A stretch of 64,000 bases of DNA from Streptomyces sp. P3 (GTDB lineage: Bacteria > Actinomycetota > Actinomycetes > Streptomycetales > Streptomycetaceae). The stretch covers positions 6,093,501 through 6,157,500 of the forward strand of contig JAFEKX020000001.1 in the NCBI GenBank assembly GCA_016893485.2. Reading direction: 5' to 3'. The notes below the pieces were generated by a model that worked only from the letters and a program-made list of their open reading frames with translations, did no database searches and was not told the DNA's origin. Of the stretch, positions 45,853 through 55,677 are shown piece by piece. The translations under genes were made by a program, and so were the position numbers. Numbering within the stretch: the first letter of the stretch is position 1; the number at the start of each line of letters is the position of its first letter.

Positions 45853-47101
45853 ATGACGGACAGTAAGCGGCGCAAGGGTCTGGTGGCCGCGTCCGCACTG
45901 CTCGGCGGTGTGCTCGTGCTTACGGCGTGTTCCGGCAGCGACGACAAGTCGTCCGGAAGCGATTCGAGCCAGAGCTCGCAGTCGAAGGTCGACGAGGCGG
46001 CGGCGAAGAAGTCCTCCGAGGCCCAGATCAAGATCACACCGGCGGACGGCTCGGACAACGCCTCCATCAACAACTCGGCCGCGGTCACCGTCAGCAAGGG
46101 CACGCTCACGGGCGTGACGATGACGACGGCGGACGGCAAGGCCGTCGCGGGCACCATCTCCGCGGACAAGCTGAGCTGGAAGCCGAGCGCGCAGCTGGAC
46201 CGCTCGACCACGTACAAGCTCGCGGCCACCGCCAAGGACTCCGCCGGCCTCGTGGCCCACGAGAACGCCTCCTTCACCACGGTCTCCCCGGCCAACAGCT
46301 TCATAGGGAACTTCACCCCGAGGACGGTTCCACGGTCGGCGTCGGCATGCCGGTGTCTATCAACTTCAACAAGGCGATCACGAACAAGGCCGCCGTCCAG
46401 AAGGGCATCACCGTCACGTCCAGCAGCGGCCAGGAGGTCGTCTGCCACTGGTTCAACACCCAGCGCATGGACTGCCGCCCCGAGGACTACTGGAAGGAGA
46501 ACTCCACCGTCACGCTGAAGCTCGCGCTCGACGGCGTCGAGGGCGCCTCCGGGGTCTACGGCGTGCAGCAGAAGACGGTCACCTTCCACATCGGCCGCAA
46601 CCAGGTCTCGTACGTCGACGCGAAGTCGAAGCAGATGAAGGTCGAGCAGGACGGCAAGGTCGTCAAGACCATCCCGATCTCGGCCGGTTCCCCCGAACAC
46701 ACCACGTACAACGGCCAGATGGTGATGTCCGAGAAGTTCGTCCAGACCCGGATGAACGGCGCGACGGTCGGTTTCACGGACGACGACGGCAAGGGCGAGT
46801 ACGACATCAAGGACGTCCCCACGCCATCCGCCTCACCAGCTCCGGCACGTTCATCCACGGCAACTACTGGGGCTCCCCCTCGGTCTTCGGCTCGGTCAAC
46901 ACCAGCCACGGCTGCGTCGGCCTCCAGGACGTGAAGGGCGCGGGCGACAAGAACATGCCGGCGGCCTGGTTCTACAACAACTCGATCGTGGGCGACGTCG
47001 TCGTCATCTCCAACACCGGCGACAAGACGGTGGCCCCGGACAACGGCCTCAACGGCTGGAACATGGACTGGGCCCAGTGGAAGGCGGGGTCGGCGGTCTG
47101 A
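45853..47101 (+). CDS. L,D-transpeptidase lipoprotein (frameshifted)
   Basis: Cross-links peptidoglycan stem peptides through 3-3 bonds. ATG 45853 (MTDSKRRKG) lies behind GGAG. The lipobox is VLTAC, followed by a Ser/Asp-rich linker. Two Ig-like domains come next (ITPADGSDNASINNSAAVTV; FTPEDGSTVGVGMPVSINF). The YkuD domain has FIHGNYWGSPSVFGSVNTSH followed by GCVGLQD, with the catalytic His and Cys in SHGC. Losses near 46318 and 46822; joined it has about 416 residues, as for the mycobacterial LdtMt2-like group. A classical terminator follows. Confidence 0.93.
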
Positions 47102-47128
47102 CCCGACCGGTCAACCCAGGCTCACCTG

Positions 47129-47162
47129 AAGGCGGTTGCCCCCGACTGGGGGTGACCGCCTT
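47129..47162 (+). terminator. Terminator after the L,D-transpeptidase gene
   Basis: AAGGCGGT pairs with ACCGCCTT, with an inner CCCCC/GGGGG stem, followed by TTTT. One of the most classical intrinsic terminators in the window. Confidence 0.88.
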
Positions 47163-47225
47163 TTCGCTCGCTGCCCCAAGTAGCCGGAGGCCCCCAGCGA
47201 TATCGAGGTCATCCCAGTTGACGGG

Positions 47226-47774
47226 TCACGGCCTCGCGGGCTGCGGGGAGAGCAGGGTGCCCGCGCGGGTGAGGAGGGCGTGCAGTCCTGGGCCGTAGCG
47301 CTCGGCCAGTTCCGTGTTGTGGGCCAGGACGTCCAGTTCGTTGGCGGCCGTGATGTCGAGGAACGCGCGCAACCGGTCGGCCGGCGGATAGGTCTCCCGG
47401 CCGGTGAAACGATCCCGGAACGCGAACTCCGTGGAGCCGTCGATGCGGGGGTAGACCGCCCCGCGGTCGCAGCTGGCGTAGAGATGGACCAGCGCCTCGG
47501 CCCGTTCACCGATCAGCGCGACGAGCGTGGCCCGGTCCGAGAGGGGCAACAGCGCCGGTGCGAAGCCGTCCGTACCGTACGTCGCGTGGCACAGCCCCGC
47601 GGTCTGGACGACGGCATCCGCTCCCCAGTCCGCCAACAGGCCCTGAACACGGCCCAGATGGGCCAGCAGCGTGCCACCGGGATGGGGCATCCCGTCAGCT
47701 CCCCGGTCGTACAGAAACGCCTCGATCGCCGCGCGTCCCCTGCCCGTCAGGTGGTGCTGCTCGGCTGGTGCCAT
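47226..47774 (-). CDS. DUF6817-like (HD-fold-like) protein
   Basis: An intact 182-residue protein. HPGGTLLAHLGRVQGLLADWG, GLCHATYGTDGFAPALL and ADRLRAFLDITAANELDVLA are conserved-looking blocks. The His-rich helices resemble the metal-binding HD fold, although an HD pair itself is not evident. I associate this with the DUF6817 family by memory. No membrane or signal features. It may start an accessory segment (47.2-52.9 kb) of single-gene hydrolases and regulators. Confidence 0.65.
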   Translation of the reverse strand: MAPAEQHHLTGRGRAAIEAFLYDRGADGMPHPGGTLLAHLGRVQGLLADWGADAVVQTAGLCHATYGTDGFAPALLPLSDRATLVALIGERAEALVHLYASCDRGAVYPRIDGSTEFAFRDRFTGRETYPPADRLRAFLDITAANELDVLAHNTELAERYGPGLHALLTRAGTLLSPQPARP

Positions 47775-47890
47775 GGTTGGAGGTCCTCTCGCCGGTGGTG
47801 CCGTAACACTGGGTCAGCACTGGGTCGAACCACTGAGCGTTGTCAGTGGAGGTACCGCGGGGCCGCGTCATGGGCCATCGCGACCCTCCT

Positions 47891-47936
47891 CCACCACGGC
47901 CGGCCGGTGCAGTACACATCCGGCCGGCCGTGGTGG
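47891..47936 (-). terminator. Long hairpin terminator
   Basis: A 17-bp perfect stem, CCACCACGGCCGGCCGG (47891-47907) and its complement (47920-47936), with a 12-base loop. It lies 57 bases after the stop of the chloroperoxidase-like gene. Confidence 0.85.
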
Positions 47937-47993
47937 AACGGACGCAAAGACCCGCTACCAGGCCCCAGCAGCCATCCGCCGAGGTGGTGGGCG

Positions 47994-48818
47994 TCAGCTC
48001 TTGAGGAAGTCCAGCAGATCGGCGTTGAGCTGGTCCTTGTGGGTGTCGGTGATGCCGTGCGGGGCACCGGGGTAGACCTTGAGCTGGGCACCGGCGATCA
48101 GGGCTGCGGAGGCCTTCCCGCCGACCTCGAACGGCACCACTTGGTCGTCGTCGCCGTGGATCACCAGCGTGGGCACGTCGAACTTGGCCAGGTCGGCACG
48201 GAAGTCGGTCGCCGAGAACGCGGCGATGCTCTCGTAGGCGTTGCGGTGCCCGGCCTGCATTCCCTGGCGCCAGAAGGCGTCCTGCATGCCCTGGGAGGCC
48301 GACTGGCCTTCGCGGTTGTTGCCGAAGAACGGTCCTGCGGCCAGGTCCTTGTACAGCTGGGACCGGTCGGCCAGCGATCCGGCGCGCAGGCCGTCGAAGA
48401 CCTCGACGTCCACTCCGCCCGGGTTGTCGGCCGTCTTGAGCATGAACGGCGGCACCGAGGAGACCAGCACCGCCTTGGCGACCCTGGCCGTGCCGTGGCG
48501 GCCGATGTAGCGGGCCACCTCGCCGCCGCCGGTGGAGAAGCCGACCAGGCTGACGCCGTTCAGATCCAGGCTGTCGATCAGGGTCGCCAGGTCGTCGGCG
48601 TAGGTGTCCATCTCATTGCCGCTCCACGTCTGGGTGGAGCGGCCGTGGCCACGGCGGTCGTGGGCGATGACGCGGAACCCGTTCTCGGCCAGGAAGAGCA
48701 TCTGTGCCTCCCACGAGTCGGAGTTCAGCGGCCATCCGTGACTCAGGACGACCGGCTGACCGATGCCCCAGTCCTTGTAGAAGATCTGCGTGCCGTCGGA
48801 GCTGGTGGTGTAAGGCAT
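47994..48818 (-). CDS. Alpha/beta hydrolase of the non-heme chloroperoxidase group
   Basis: An intact 274-residue protein, the typical length. HGWPLNSDSW forms the oxyanion loop. Ser95 in VGFSTGGGE is the nucleophile, the Asp in VIHGDDDQVVPFE and the His in YPGAPHGITDTHKD complete the triad. These enzymes are esterases or perhydrolases that form peracids in vitro; the natural substrate is unknown. It is divergent from a PucR-type regulator with a 196-base gap, so control by that regulator is likely. Confidence 0.9.
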   Translation of the reverse strand: MPYTTSSDGTQIFYKDWGIGQPVVLSHGWPLNSDSWEAQMLFLAENGFRVIAHDRRGHGRSTQTWSGNEMDTYADDLATLIDSLDLNGVSLVGFSTGGGEVARYIGRHGTARVAKAVLVSSVPPFMLKTADNPGGVDVEVFDGLRAGSLADRSQLYKDLAAGPFFGNNREGQSASQGMQDAFWRQGMQAGHRNAYESIAAFSATDFRADLAKFDVPTLVIHGDDDQVVPFEVGGKASAALIAGAQLKVYPGAPHGITDTHKDQLNADLLDFLKS

Positions 48819-49014
48819 TCCGGGTCTCCTGCTGCTTGGAAGTGACGTGATGCGTGCCAGTGCGACGTCCTCTGTTCGACAGAGGATGAACCGGAATCGG
48901 GCGAGTGCCCCGTCCCTGCTGGCACTGACCACTCTGGCAGCGAGGACCGCACCCCGGCATCCGTCCTCGGCCGAGCGATCTCGGACACTCTTCCTACTTT
49001 TGTAGGATGCCGGG

Positions 49015-50283
49015 ATGGCGGTAGACATGGACGTCCAAGCAATGGTCGATCGGCTGGCGCGTCGGCTGCGTCGGTCCATCGCCGTCAACGATCTGGCCGT
49101 GCGCCCGCTCTACTACAGCGCGCACTTCGGGGACGAGGACGCGGTCCGGGTGACCGCCGTGCTGCGACGCGAAGCGGACAGTGGGGCCGTCGGCTACATG
49201 CTCGCCAGCGGCACCTCCACCTGGACGACAGCCGGCGTCGTCCCCGCCAACCCGGGACTGGGCATGCGCGCCCGGTACTGCCAGCCGGTGCGCTGGCGCG
49301 GCGAAGCGGTGGGACTGCTGGTCGTCATCGACGCCGACGGCACCCTGACCACCGCCGAGAAGGCCGAGATCAAGGAGGTCAGCGACACCGTCGCCGCCCT
49401 CCTGGTGGCGCAGCGCGACCGCCAGACCACCGACCCGGCGGTGCAGGAACTCACCGTGCTGGACCTGATCAGCTCCGATCCCGTGGCACGCCGCCGAGCA
49501 ACCGCTGAACTCACCGCAGGCGACCACGCCCAACGGTTCGCCTGCGTCACGGCCATCGCGCTCACCTGCACCCAGGCCACCGACAACGCCGGTGCCAAGC
49601 ACGTCGAGGTCGCCCTGCGCAACGCTGTCGCGACCGAACCCCGGCTGCGACGGGCCGCGGTCCTCAGCGCCGTCGGCGGTGGCGACACGGGACTGCTGCT
49701 TCTCGGCTCCCAGGACATCCCGGACATCCCCGCCCTCAAGGAACACGCGACGGCGATGGTCAAACGCAGCGCCGCCCTGGCGGCCGGGCGATTCAGTTGC
49801 GTCGCCGGCATCGGCTCCACCGTCCCAGGACTGATCCAGGCGGTCGACAGCGCGGCCCAGGCCCGGCTGGCCTGCCGCGCCCAGGCCGCCGCTCCGGGCC
49901 CGGTCCTGGCCTGGAGCGAACTGGGCGCGATCGGCCCGCTCCTGATGATCCCGGCCGACCAACTGACCCCCGCACTCCTGCCCCACGAACTGCAGCAGTT
50001 GCGCGCCGCCGACCCCGACGGCCTGCTCCTGCGGACCGTCACCTCCTACCTCGCGCACGCGTGTTCCGGACCGGCCGCGGCCGATGACCTGCACATCCAC
50101 CGGACAACGCTCTACTACCGACTGAGTAGGATCACCGAGTTGACCGGTCTCGACCTGGGCAACGGCTCCACCCGCCTGGCACTGCACCTCGGCATCACGA
50201 TGATGGCGCTCATGGACGATCCGGACCGTAACCAGGACGGGATCCGCGTCCGCGGCACGAAAGGACATGTCGGTGCCCACTGA
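49015..50283 (+). CDS. PucR/CdaR-type transcriptional regulator
   Basis: An intact 422-residue protein. The N-terminal about 130 residues are GAF-like (MRARYCQPVRWRGEAVGLLV). A middle GGDEF-like/CdaR region follows (GRFSCVAGIGSTVPGLIQAV). The C-terminal HTH_30 domain has DDLHIHRTTLYYRLSRITEL and LDLGNGSTRLALHLGI, the PucR signature. ATG 49027 is another start. The last 17 bases overlap a second alpha/beta hydrolase gene in the same direction, while the chloroperoxidase-like gene is divergent. The layout suggests the regulator controls both hydrolases. Confidence 0.87.
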   Translation: MAVDMDVQAMVDRLARRLRRSIAVNDLAVRPLYYSAHFGDEDAVRVTAVLRREADSGAVGYMLASGTSTWTTAGVVPANPGLGMRARYCQPVRWRGEAVGLLVVIDADGTLTTAEKAEIKEVSDTVAALLVAQRDRQTTDPAVQELTVLDLISSDPVARRRATAELTAGDHAQRFACVTAIALTCTQATDNAGAKHVEVALRNAVATEPRLRRAAVLSAVGGGDTGLLLLGSQDIPDIPALKEHATAMVKRSAALAAGRFSCVAGIGSTVPGLIQAVDSAAQARLACRAQAAAPGPVLAWSELGAIGPLLMIPADQLTPALLPHELQQLRAADPDGLLLRTVTSYLAHACSGPAAADDLHIHRTTLYYRLSRITELTGLDLGNGSTRLALHLGITMMALMDDPDRNQDGIRVRGTKGHVGAH

Positions 50284-51118
50284 CACGGCAACCCTCACCA
50301 CCCGTGACGGATGCGCACTGACCTACCAGGACACCGGCGGCGAAGGCATACCCCTGGTGATGCTGCACGGATGGTCACAGTCCCAGGCCATGTACGACCG
50401 GCTGCTCCCGCAGCTGCCCGCCGACCAGCGCGTCATCACCTACGACATGCGCAACCACGGGATATCCGGCCGCACCGACAACGGCGCCCGCGTCAGCGCC
50501 CTCGCCGGAGACCTCGACCAGCTCCTCGCCCACCTCGACATCGACCGGGCGCACCTGCTGGGCCACTCCATGGGCGTGTCGGTGATCTGGTCCTACCTCG
50601 AACTCTTCGGCCCCGAGCGCGTCCGTTCCCTGGTCCTCGTCGACCAGCCCACCGCCTGCACCGTTCTGCCGTGGCTGGAAACCTCCGAAGCGGCACAGTT
50701 CGGCGCCATCCTGGACTACAAGGGTGCCGCGGACTTCGCCCAGGCGATGCTGTCGCGGGACTCCGACGCCGCCCGGCTGGACTTCCTGACCTCCATGCTC
50801 ACCGAGGACATCCCCCGCAGGACCTGGAGTGGCTCTACCAGCAGAACCTCCTCCTCCCCATGCCCTGGGGAGCACGCCTCCTGCTGGACCACGTCATGCA
50901 GGACTGGCGGGACGTGCTCCCGCGGATCACCGTGCCGACCCTGGTCGTCGGCGGTGAGGTCAGCCACGTCGCACCCGCCTCGCAGGCATGGACCGCCGAC
51001 CGTATCCCGAACGCCGAACTGCACATCCTGGACCGTGGCCAGGGCGGGGCCCACTTCGCCTTCTACGAATCCCCGGGACTTCGCCGGCATCCTCCAGGAC
51101 TTCATCAGTCGTACCTGA
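50267..51118 (+). CDS. Alpha/beta hydrolase coupled to the PucR-type gene (frameshifted)
   Basis: About 280 residues. LHGWSQSQAMYDRLLPQL starts the fold, Ser101 in LLGHSMGVSV is the nucleophile, and after a loss near 50818 the second half has VVGGEVSHVAPASQ and DRGQGGAHFAFYE with the His. An extra G near 51073 restores the first frame for the end DFAGILQDFISRT. GTG 50273 may be the true start, as AAAGGAC is almost in contact with ATG 50267. Resembles epoxide hydrolase/haloperoxidase-type proteins, but with Ser. Translation is probably coupled to the regulator. Confidence 0.82.
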   Translation: MSVPTDTATLTTRDGCALTYQDTGGEGIPLVMLHGWSQSQAMYDRLLPQLPADQRVITYDMRNHGISGRTDNGARVSALAGDLDQLLAHLDIDRAHLLGHSMGVSVIWSYLELFGPERVRSLVLVDQPTACTVLPWLETSEAAQFGAILDYKGAADFAQAMLSRDSDAARLDFLTSMLTEDIPRRTWSGSTSRTSSSPCPGEHASCWTTSCRTGGTCSRGSPCRPWSSAVRSATSHPPRRHGPPTVSRTPNCTSWTVARAGPTSPSTNPRDFAGILQDFISRT

Positions 51119-51143
51119 GCCACATCCCCGGGCCCGCCCGCAT

Positions 51144-52198
51144 TCAGCGCAGCCGCGCGAGCAGCAGATTCGGATCCGTGCGCGTGAGGTACGCCCCGCT
51201 CGCCACGTACACGGTCGAGCCCCTGACCGCCACCGAGGTCGGGTTCTCGATCCCGTCCGCCGCCGTCAGCACGGTCTGAACCATGCCGTCCGAGCCGACG
51301 ATGCCGACCTGGTTGGTGCCGTTCTGGGCGGCCAGCACCTGGTCGCCGCGGCCGGTGAAGGTGAAGTCGTCGATCCCGGACAAGCCGGTCGCCTTGACGG
51401 TGTCCGTACCTGCCGTGCCGTCCTTGTCGACCGGTACCCGAAGCAATGTGCCGTTGCCGGTGTTGCTCACCCACACGGCGCCGTCGTGCACCTTGACACC
51501 GTTGGCCCCCAACGAGGACGTCGAGGTCGAACCGGGCTGGAAGTCGGCTCCCTGTGTCCACAGGGAGGCGGTCCTCGTCCTCAGCGACACCCTCCACACG
51601 GTGCCGGACGAGGAGTCGGTCGCGTACAAGGTGTCACGGCTCGCGTCGATCGCCAGGCCGTTCAGCACCTTCACATCGGGCATCGCCACCACCAGCACGG
51701 GAGTGCCACCGCCCGCCGGGATCCGATAGATGCCGGAATGGGTGCCCGCGTTGTAGTTGACGTAGAGCGTGCCGTCGGCGGTGCGTACGATGCCGGACGC
51801 CGTCGCGCTGCCGGTGGCCGGCGGAGGAAGGGTCGCCAGTACGGTGACTGTCCCGCTCGTGGTCACCCGGGCCACCTGCCGGGACTTCTGGAACGTCACA
51901 TCGGCGGCCCCGCCCGGCTCCAGCGTGATGTTCTCCGGCTGCTGGAGGGCGGCGATGTCGAAATGGACGACCTCGTGCGCATCGCTCAGCGGCGCGGTGG
52001 CACCGAAAGCGGTGCCCGTGGTCTGTGTGCCGAGGGCCAGTCCGGCGAGCGTGACCGCGCCCAGCAGAAGGGAGCGGCGACGGCGGCGAGGGCGAAGGCA
52101 AAGGGAAATGAGGGCTCCCGGGTCGTTGGCGGGCCGATGCGAGCAGTTGACAGGCCTGATGCTCGCAACCTGGTATGAGGACAGCCCAGGATTCGCAT
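51144..52198 (-). CDS. Secreted NHL/SMP-30-like beta-propeller protein (frameshifted, start uncertain)
   Basis: From about residue 90 the protein is a clean propeller: YVNYNAGTHSGIYRIPAGGG, LNGLAIDASRDTLYATDSSS, ANGVKVHDGAVWVSNTGNGT and NPTSVAVRGSTVYVASGAYL. Before it an Arg run and the hydrophobic stretch SLLLGAVTLAGLALG form an export signal in another frame from the only ATG (52198), so at least one break lies between 52090 and 52190. The protein is likely outside the cell. Similar propellers bind ligands or act as lactonases; catalytic residues were not identified. Confidence 0.68.
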
Positions 52199-52300
52199 GA
52201 GAAACCCCTTAACGCCGTGCCGGCCGCGCCGCGCGCTCGTGAGGTTGCCGTCGCCGTACCGGAAACCGTGGTGGAGATCCACGCCAGAGGGAGAGCTGCT

Positions 52301-52924
52301 GTGCCTACGTTCGTAGTCTTCGACCTTGAGTTCACGTCATGGCAGGGAGCGCTTGAGCAGGACTGGGGGTCTCCGGGGCAGCTGCGCGAGATCGTGCAGA
52401 TCGGCGCGCTGCGGTTGCGTGCGGACTGCTCGGTCGTCGAGGAGTACGAGGCGCTGGTCCGCCCGGTGGTCAACCCCCGACTGTCCGAGTACTTCACCGG
52501 ACTCACCGGCATCGACCAGGAAACGGTGGACCGGGAGGGACGCCCCGCAGCGGAAGCACTCGGCGACTTCCTGGGCTTCTGCCGAGGCCAGTCAGTCCTC
52601 TCCTACGGCAACGACATGGTCGTCCTGGGCGAGAACGTCGGCTGGGCGCGGTCCCGGGGCGAGGAGGTCAAGAACGGCTTCCTGGACGCCCACTTCCTGA
52701 ACATCAGACCCTGGCTGAACTCCATCGCACCGGCGACGTCAGCGTCCAACGTCGGCCGCCTGTGGCAGGACCTCGACCTCCCGAAGCCCGCGCCAGGCAA
52801 GGAACACTCGGCCCTCTTCGACTGCTATTCGTTCGCTTCGGCCCTGGAGCACTTGAGCCAGGGCGGGTCTCGGCTCCCCGAGTTCCTACCACTCACGAAC
52901 CAGGCAGCCAACAAAAGCGCCTGA
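52301..52924 (+). CDS. DEDDh 3'-5' exonuclease
   Basis: An intact 207-residue protein from GTG 52301. FVVFDLEFTSW holds Asp and Glu of ExoI, LSYGNDMVVLGE the Asp of ExoII, and KEHSALFDCYSFASA the His and Asp of ExoIII. This is the complete DEDDh set. It resembles the small stand-alone exonucleases of the ERI-1/RNase T-like group, acting on RNA or single-stranded ends. It is divergent from the propeller gene; the region between is short and unremarkable. Confidence 0.85.
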   Translation: MPTFVVFDLEFTSWQGALEQDWGSPGQLREIVQIGALRLRADCSVVEEYEALVRPVVNPRLSEYFTGLTGIDQETVDREGRPAAEALGDFLGFCRGQSVLSYGNDMVVLGENVGWARSRGEEVKNGFLDAHFLNIRPWLNSIAPATSASNVGRLWQDLDLPKPAPGKEHSALFDCYSFASALEHLSQGGSRLPEFLPLTNQAANKSA

Positions 52925-53102
52925 CACCCCGTCAGCGCATTTCGCGCAGCGGGGCCGTTGCCGCAAACGTCGTAAAACGGTGTGGAACGCTTGCCCGTTG
53001 ACAGCCCTGCGCGGGCTCGTTCTTTGGCCACGGACAGCCTTCTCATCGTTCTCTTATGTCGGCCTTATGGCATCATCACGCGCTGTACCTAACTTGCGGG
53101 CC

Positions 53103-54569
53103 ATGTTCTTCACCTACCTGAGGCGCGAGTTGCGCCGCCGCAGAAAAGCGGCCCTCGTCGTCGCCTCCGGCCTCGCACTGGGCATTGCGCTGGTCATCGT
53201 GGTCAACTCCGTGTCCTCCGGCATGGGGAAGGCCCAGGACAAGGTCCTCCAGTCCCTGTACGGACTCGGCACGGACATGACCGTCACCAAGGCGGCCACG
53301 CCCACGGCCAGCGGTTCGCAGCAGCCGCGGTTCCAGTTCGACGCCAACAACAACGACGACAGCAAAACGCAGAGCAGCGACCGCGTCATGGTCCAGGGCT
53401 TCACCACGCTGGCCTCCACCACCGTCACCAAGGTGGCCGGGCAGAAGGGCGTCTCCGACGCCGTCGGCGGGCTGAGCCTCAACGTCGTCAAGGTCGACGG
53501 GCAGTTCACCCGCGGCCAGTTCCAGCAGAACCAGGGGAGCGGCACCGGAGGCGGCGGCAACCGCGGCGGCGGCACCGGCGCACCCCAGGGCGAAGTCACC
53601 GGGGGCGGCGCCAACTTCAACATCAACTCCTACTCGGTCTACGGCACGGACGTCACCAAGCCCGCGCTCGGCCCGCTGACCTCCTCGAAGATCACCAGCG
53701 GCCGTACGTTCACCACCGCCGAGGCCAACTCCAAGGTCGTCGTCGCCGACTCGGCGTACGCCAAGGAGAAGAAGCTCAAGGTCGGTTCGACCGTCACGAT
53801 CAAGAGCGTCAAGTACAAGGTCATCGGTATCGCCACCGCGACCAGCGGTGACGCGGCGGCCAACCTGTACGTCCCGCTGAAGCAGGCGCAGACCCTGAGC
53901 GGCGACACGAACAAGGTCACCACGATCTACGTCAAGGCGACCGACTCCCAGCAGATCTCGGCCGTCAAGAAGACCATCACGAGCAATGTCTCCGGTACGA
54001 CGGTCACCACGTCCGCCGATCTCGCCGACACGGTCTCCGGTTCCCTGTCCACCGCCTCCTCCCTCGCCACCAGCGTCGGCAAGTGGCTGTCGATCGCGGT
54101 CCTGATCGCCGCGTTCCTGGTCGCCGGGCTGCTCACCTCCTCGGCGGTCTCGCGCCGGGTGCGGGAGTTCGGCACGTTGAAGGCGCTCGGCTGGAAGTCC
54201 GGCCGGGTGACCCGGCAGGTGGTCGGCGAGGCCATCGTCAACGGTCTGGTCGGCGGCGTCCTCGGCATCGCGCTCGGCCTGGCGGGCGCGTACGTCGTCA
54301 CCGCGATCAGCCCGACCCTCTCGGCCTCCCTCGGCAACACGGGCGGCGGCGGTCGCGCGGGTGGCGGCCCCGGCGGCGGTGGCGGCTTCGGCGGCGGCCG
54401 GCAGGCCGCGGCCAAGACCCTCGACGTAGCCCTCACCGCCCCGGTCAACGCCACCACCATCGCCCTCGCGGTAGGCCTCGCGGTGGCGGGCGGCCTGATC
54501 GCGGGCGCCTTCGGCGGCTGGCGAGCGTCGCGACTCCGTCCCGCGGATGCTCTACGCCGGGTCGAGTAG
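53103..54569 (+). CDS. ABC transporter permease of the MacB/FtsX type
   Basis: An intact protein of about 488 residues. First helix ALVVASGLALGIALVIVVNS is followed by a large extracytoplasmic domain of about 300 residues that includes a Gly/Asn-rich linker near residue 145 (GSGTGGGGNRGGGTG). Three C-terminal helices (LSIAVLIAAFLVAGLLTSS; VNGLVGGVLGIALGLAGAYV; TIALAVGLAVAGGLIAGAF) form the FtsX domain, interrupted by another poly-Gly loop (GGGPGGGGGFGGG). It pairs with the ATPase 126 bases downstream. Such exporters move lipoproteins, peptides or lipids. A TTGACA box lies at 52998. Confidence 0.88.
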   Translation: MFFTYLRRELRRRRKAALVVASGLALGIALVIVVNSVSSGMGKAQDKVLQSLYGLGTDMTVTKAATPTASGSQQPRFQFDANNNDDSKTQSSDRVMVQGFTTLASTTVTKVAGQKGVSDAVGGLSLNVVKVDGQFTRGQFQQNQGSGTGGGGNRGGGTGAPQGEVTGGGANFNINSYSVYGTDVTKPALGPLTSSKITSGRTFTTAEANSKVVVADSAYAKEKKLKVGSTVTIKSVKYKVIGIATATSGDAAANLYVPLKQAQTLSGDTNKVTTIYVKATDSQQISAVKKTITSNVSGTTVTTSADLADTVSGSLSTASSLATSVGKWLSIAVLIAAFLVAGLLTSSAVSRRVREFGTLKALGWKSGRVTRQVVGEAIVNGLVGGVLGIALGLAGAYVVTAISPTLSASLGNTGGGGRAGGGPGGGGGFGGGRQAAAKTLDVALTAPVNATTIALAVGLAVAGGLIAGAFGGWRASRLRPADALRRVE

Positions 54570-54607
54570 CGGCACGTGGTCAACACCGGTAACTGCACGC
54601 CCCGTTA

Positions 54608-54634
54608 AGGGGCGCGGGGAACTGCGCGACCAGC
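54608..54634 (+). repeat. Dispersed GC-rich repeat, copy 7
   Basis: AGGGGCGCGGGGAACTGCGC then GACCAGC, continuing ACGCACCCGCAG in the flank as in copy 1. It lies inside an operon, between the permease and its ATPase, rather than at a transcript end. Confidence 0.85.
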
Positions 54635-54695
54635 TACAACGCACCCGCAGACGACGGACGGCGCCCAACCCCTTTACTTCCCCAGGAGTTGCACC

Positions 54696-55382
54696 ATGTA
54701 CGAACTAAGAGGCGTCACCAAGCTCTACTCGCGAGGCAAGGAGACCGTCCACGCCCTCGACGGCATCGACCTCACCATCGGCGACGGCGACCGCCTGGTC
54801 ATCCAGGGCCCGACCGGCGGCGGCAAGTCCACCCTGCTCCAGATGATCGGCGCCCTGGACCGCCCCACCGCCGGCGAAATCGTCCTGGACGGCACCGACT
54901 TGGCGAAGCTCTCCGAGGCCAAGCTCACCAAGGTCCGCAGCGAGAACATCGGTTTCGTGTTCCAGTCCTTCAACCTGATCCCGACCCTCACCGCCCAGGA
55001 GAACGTCGAGACCGCCCTCGTGCCCCTCGGCACCAAGGCGAAGGAACGCCGCGAACGGGCCGCCGACGCACTGAAGTCGGTCGGTCTCGGCGAGCGCCTG
55101 GGCCACCTCCCCGGCGAGATGTCCGGAGGACAGCAGCAGCGCGTCGCCATCGCCCGCGCACTCGTCAAGCAGCCCAAGGTGCTCCTCGCGGACGAACCGA
55201 CCGGCAACCTCGACGAGTCGATGCGCGACGAGATCATGGACGTACTGGAGCGCATGTGGAAGGAGCACGGGCTGACCTTCATCATGGTCACCCACGACTC
55301 CGCCATCGCGAAGAAGGCCCCGCGTCTCGCGACCATCCGCAAGGGCAAGATCACGGTGAAGGAGAACGCCGGGTCAAAATGA
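54696..55382 (+). CDS. ABC transporter ATPase, LolD/MacB type
   Basis: An intact 228-residue protein. Walker A is GPTGGGKST near residue 38, with Gly in place of the usual Ser. Q-loop VFQSFNLIPTLTAQENV, signature MSGGQQQRVAIARAL, Walker B VLLADEPTGNLD and the H-loop VTHDSAIAKKA follow. It powers the preceding permease. A gap of 295 bases before the next gene holds only AT-richer promoter-like sequence. Confidence 0.93.
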   Translation: MYELRGVTKLYSRGKETVHALDGIDLTIGDGDRLVIQGPTGGGKSTLLQMIGALDRPTAGEIVLDGTDLAKLSEAKLTKVRSENIGFVFQSFNLIPTLTAQENVETALVPLGTKAKERRERAADALKSVGLGERLGHLPGEMSGGQQQRVAIARALVKQPKVLLADEPTGNLDESMRDEIMDVLERMWKEHGLTFIMVTHDSAIAKKAPRLATIRKGKITVKENAGSK

Positions 55383-55677
55383 TCCCGATGTCGGTTCCGA
55401 GCAACTCCGTTGCCGAGTAGGGGAGTTCGGCGCCCGGATGAGTGACTCGGCGGCCCCCTAGCCGAGTTCTCGCAGCCTTCACCCGTCGACTGCGTAACGG
55501 AGTCCGGGCGACGGCGTAACAGTTCGCGGCCGCGCTTTCTCACCCTCCTCTCATCTCTTGAGCGGGTGATCACCCCTCGGCATACTGCGTATTCCGGGGT
55601 GTCACGCACAGGTGTGCGGGCTTTCCCCGGTCGGGTGAACGGGGAATTCGCCCGGTACCTCAGCTCCAGGGGGAGCC

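Noticed and set aside
52998..53003. TTGACA before the ABC permease as a complete promoter
   Set aside because: No convincing minus-10 box at the right distance; only the minus-35-like hexamer is visible.
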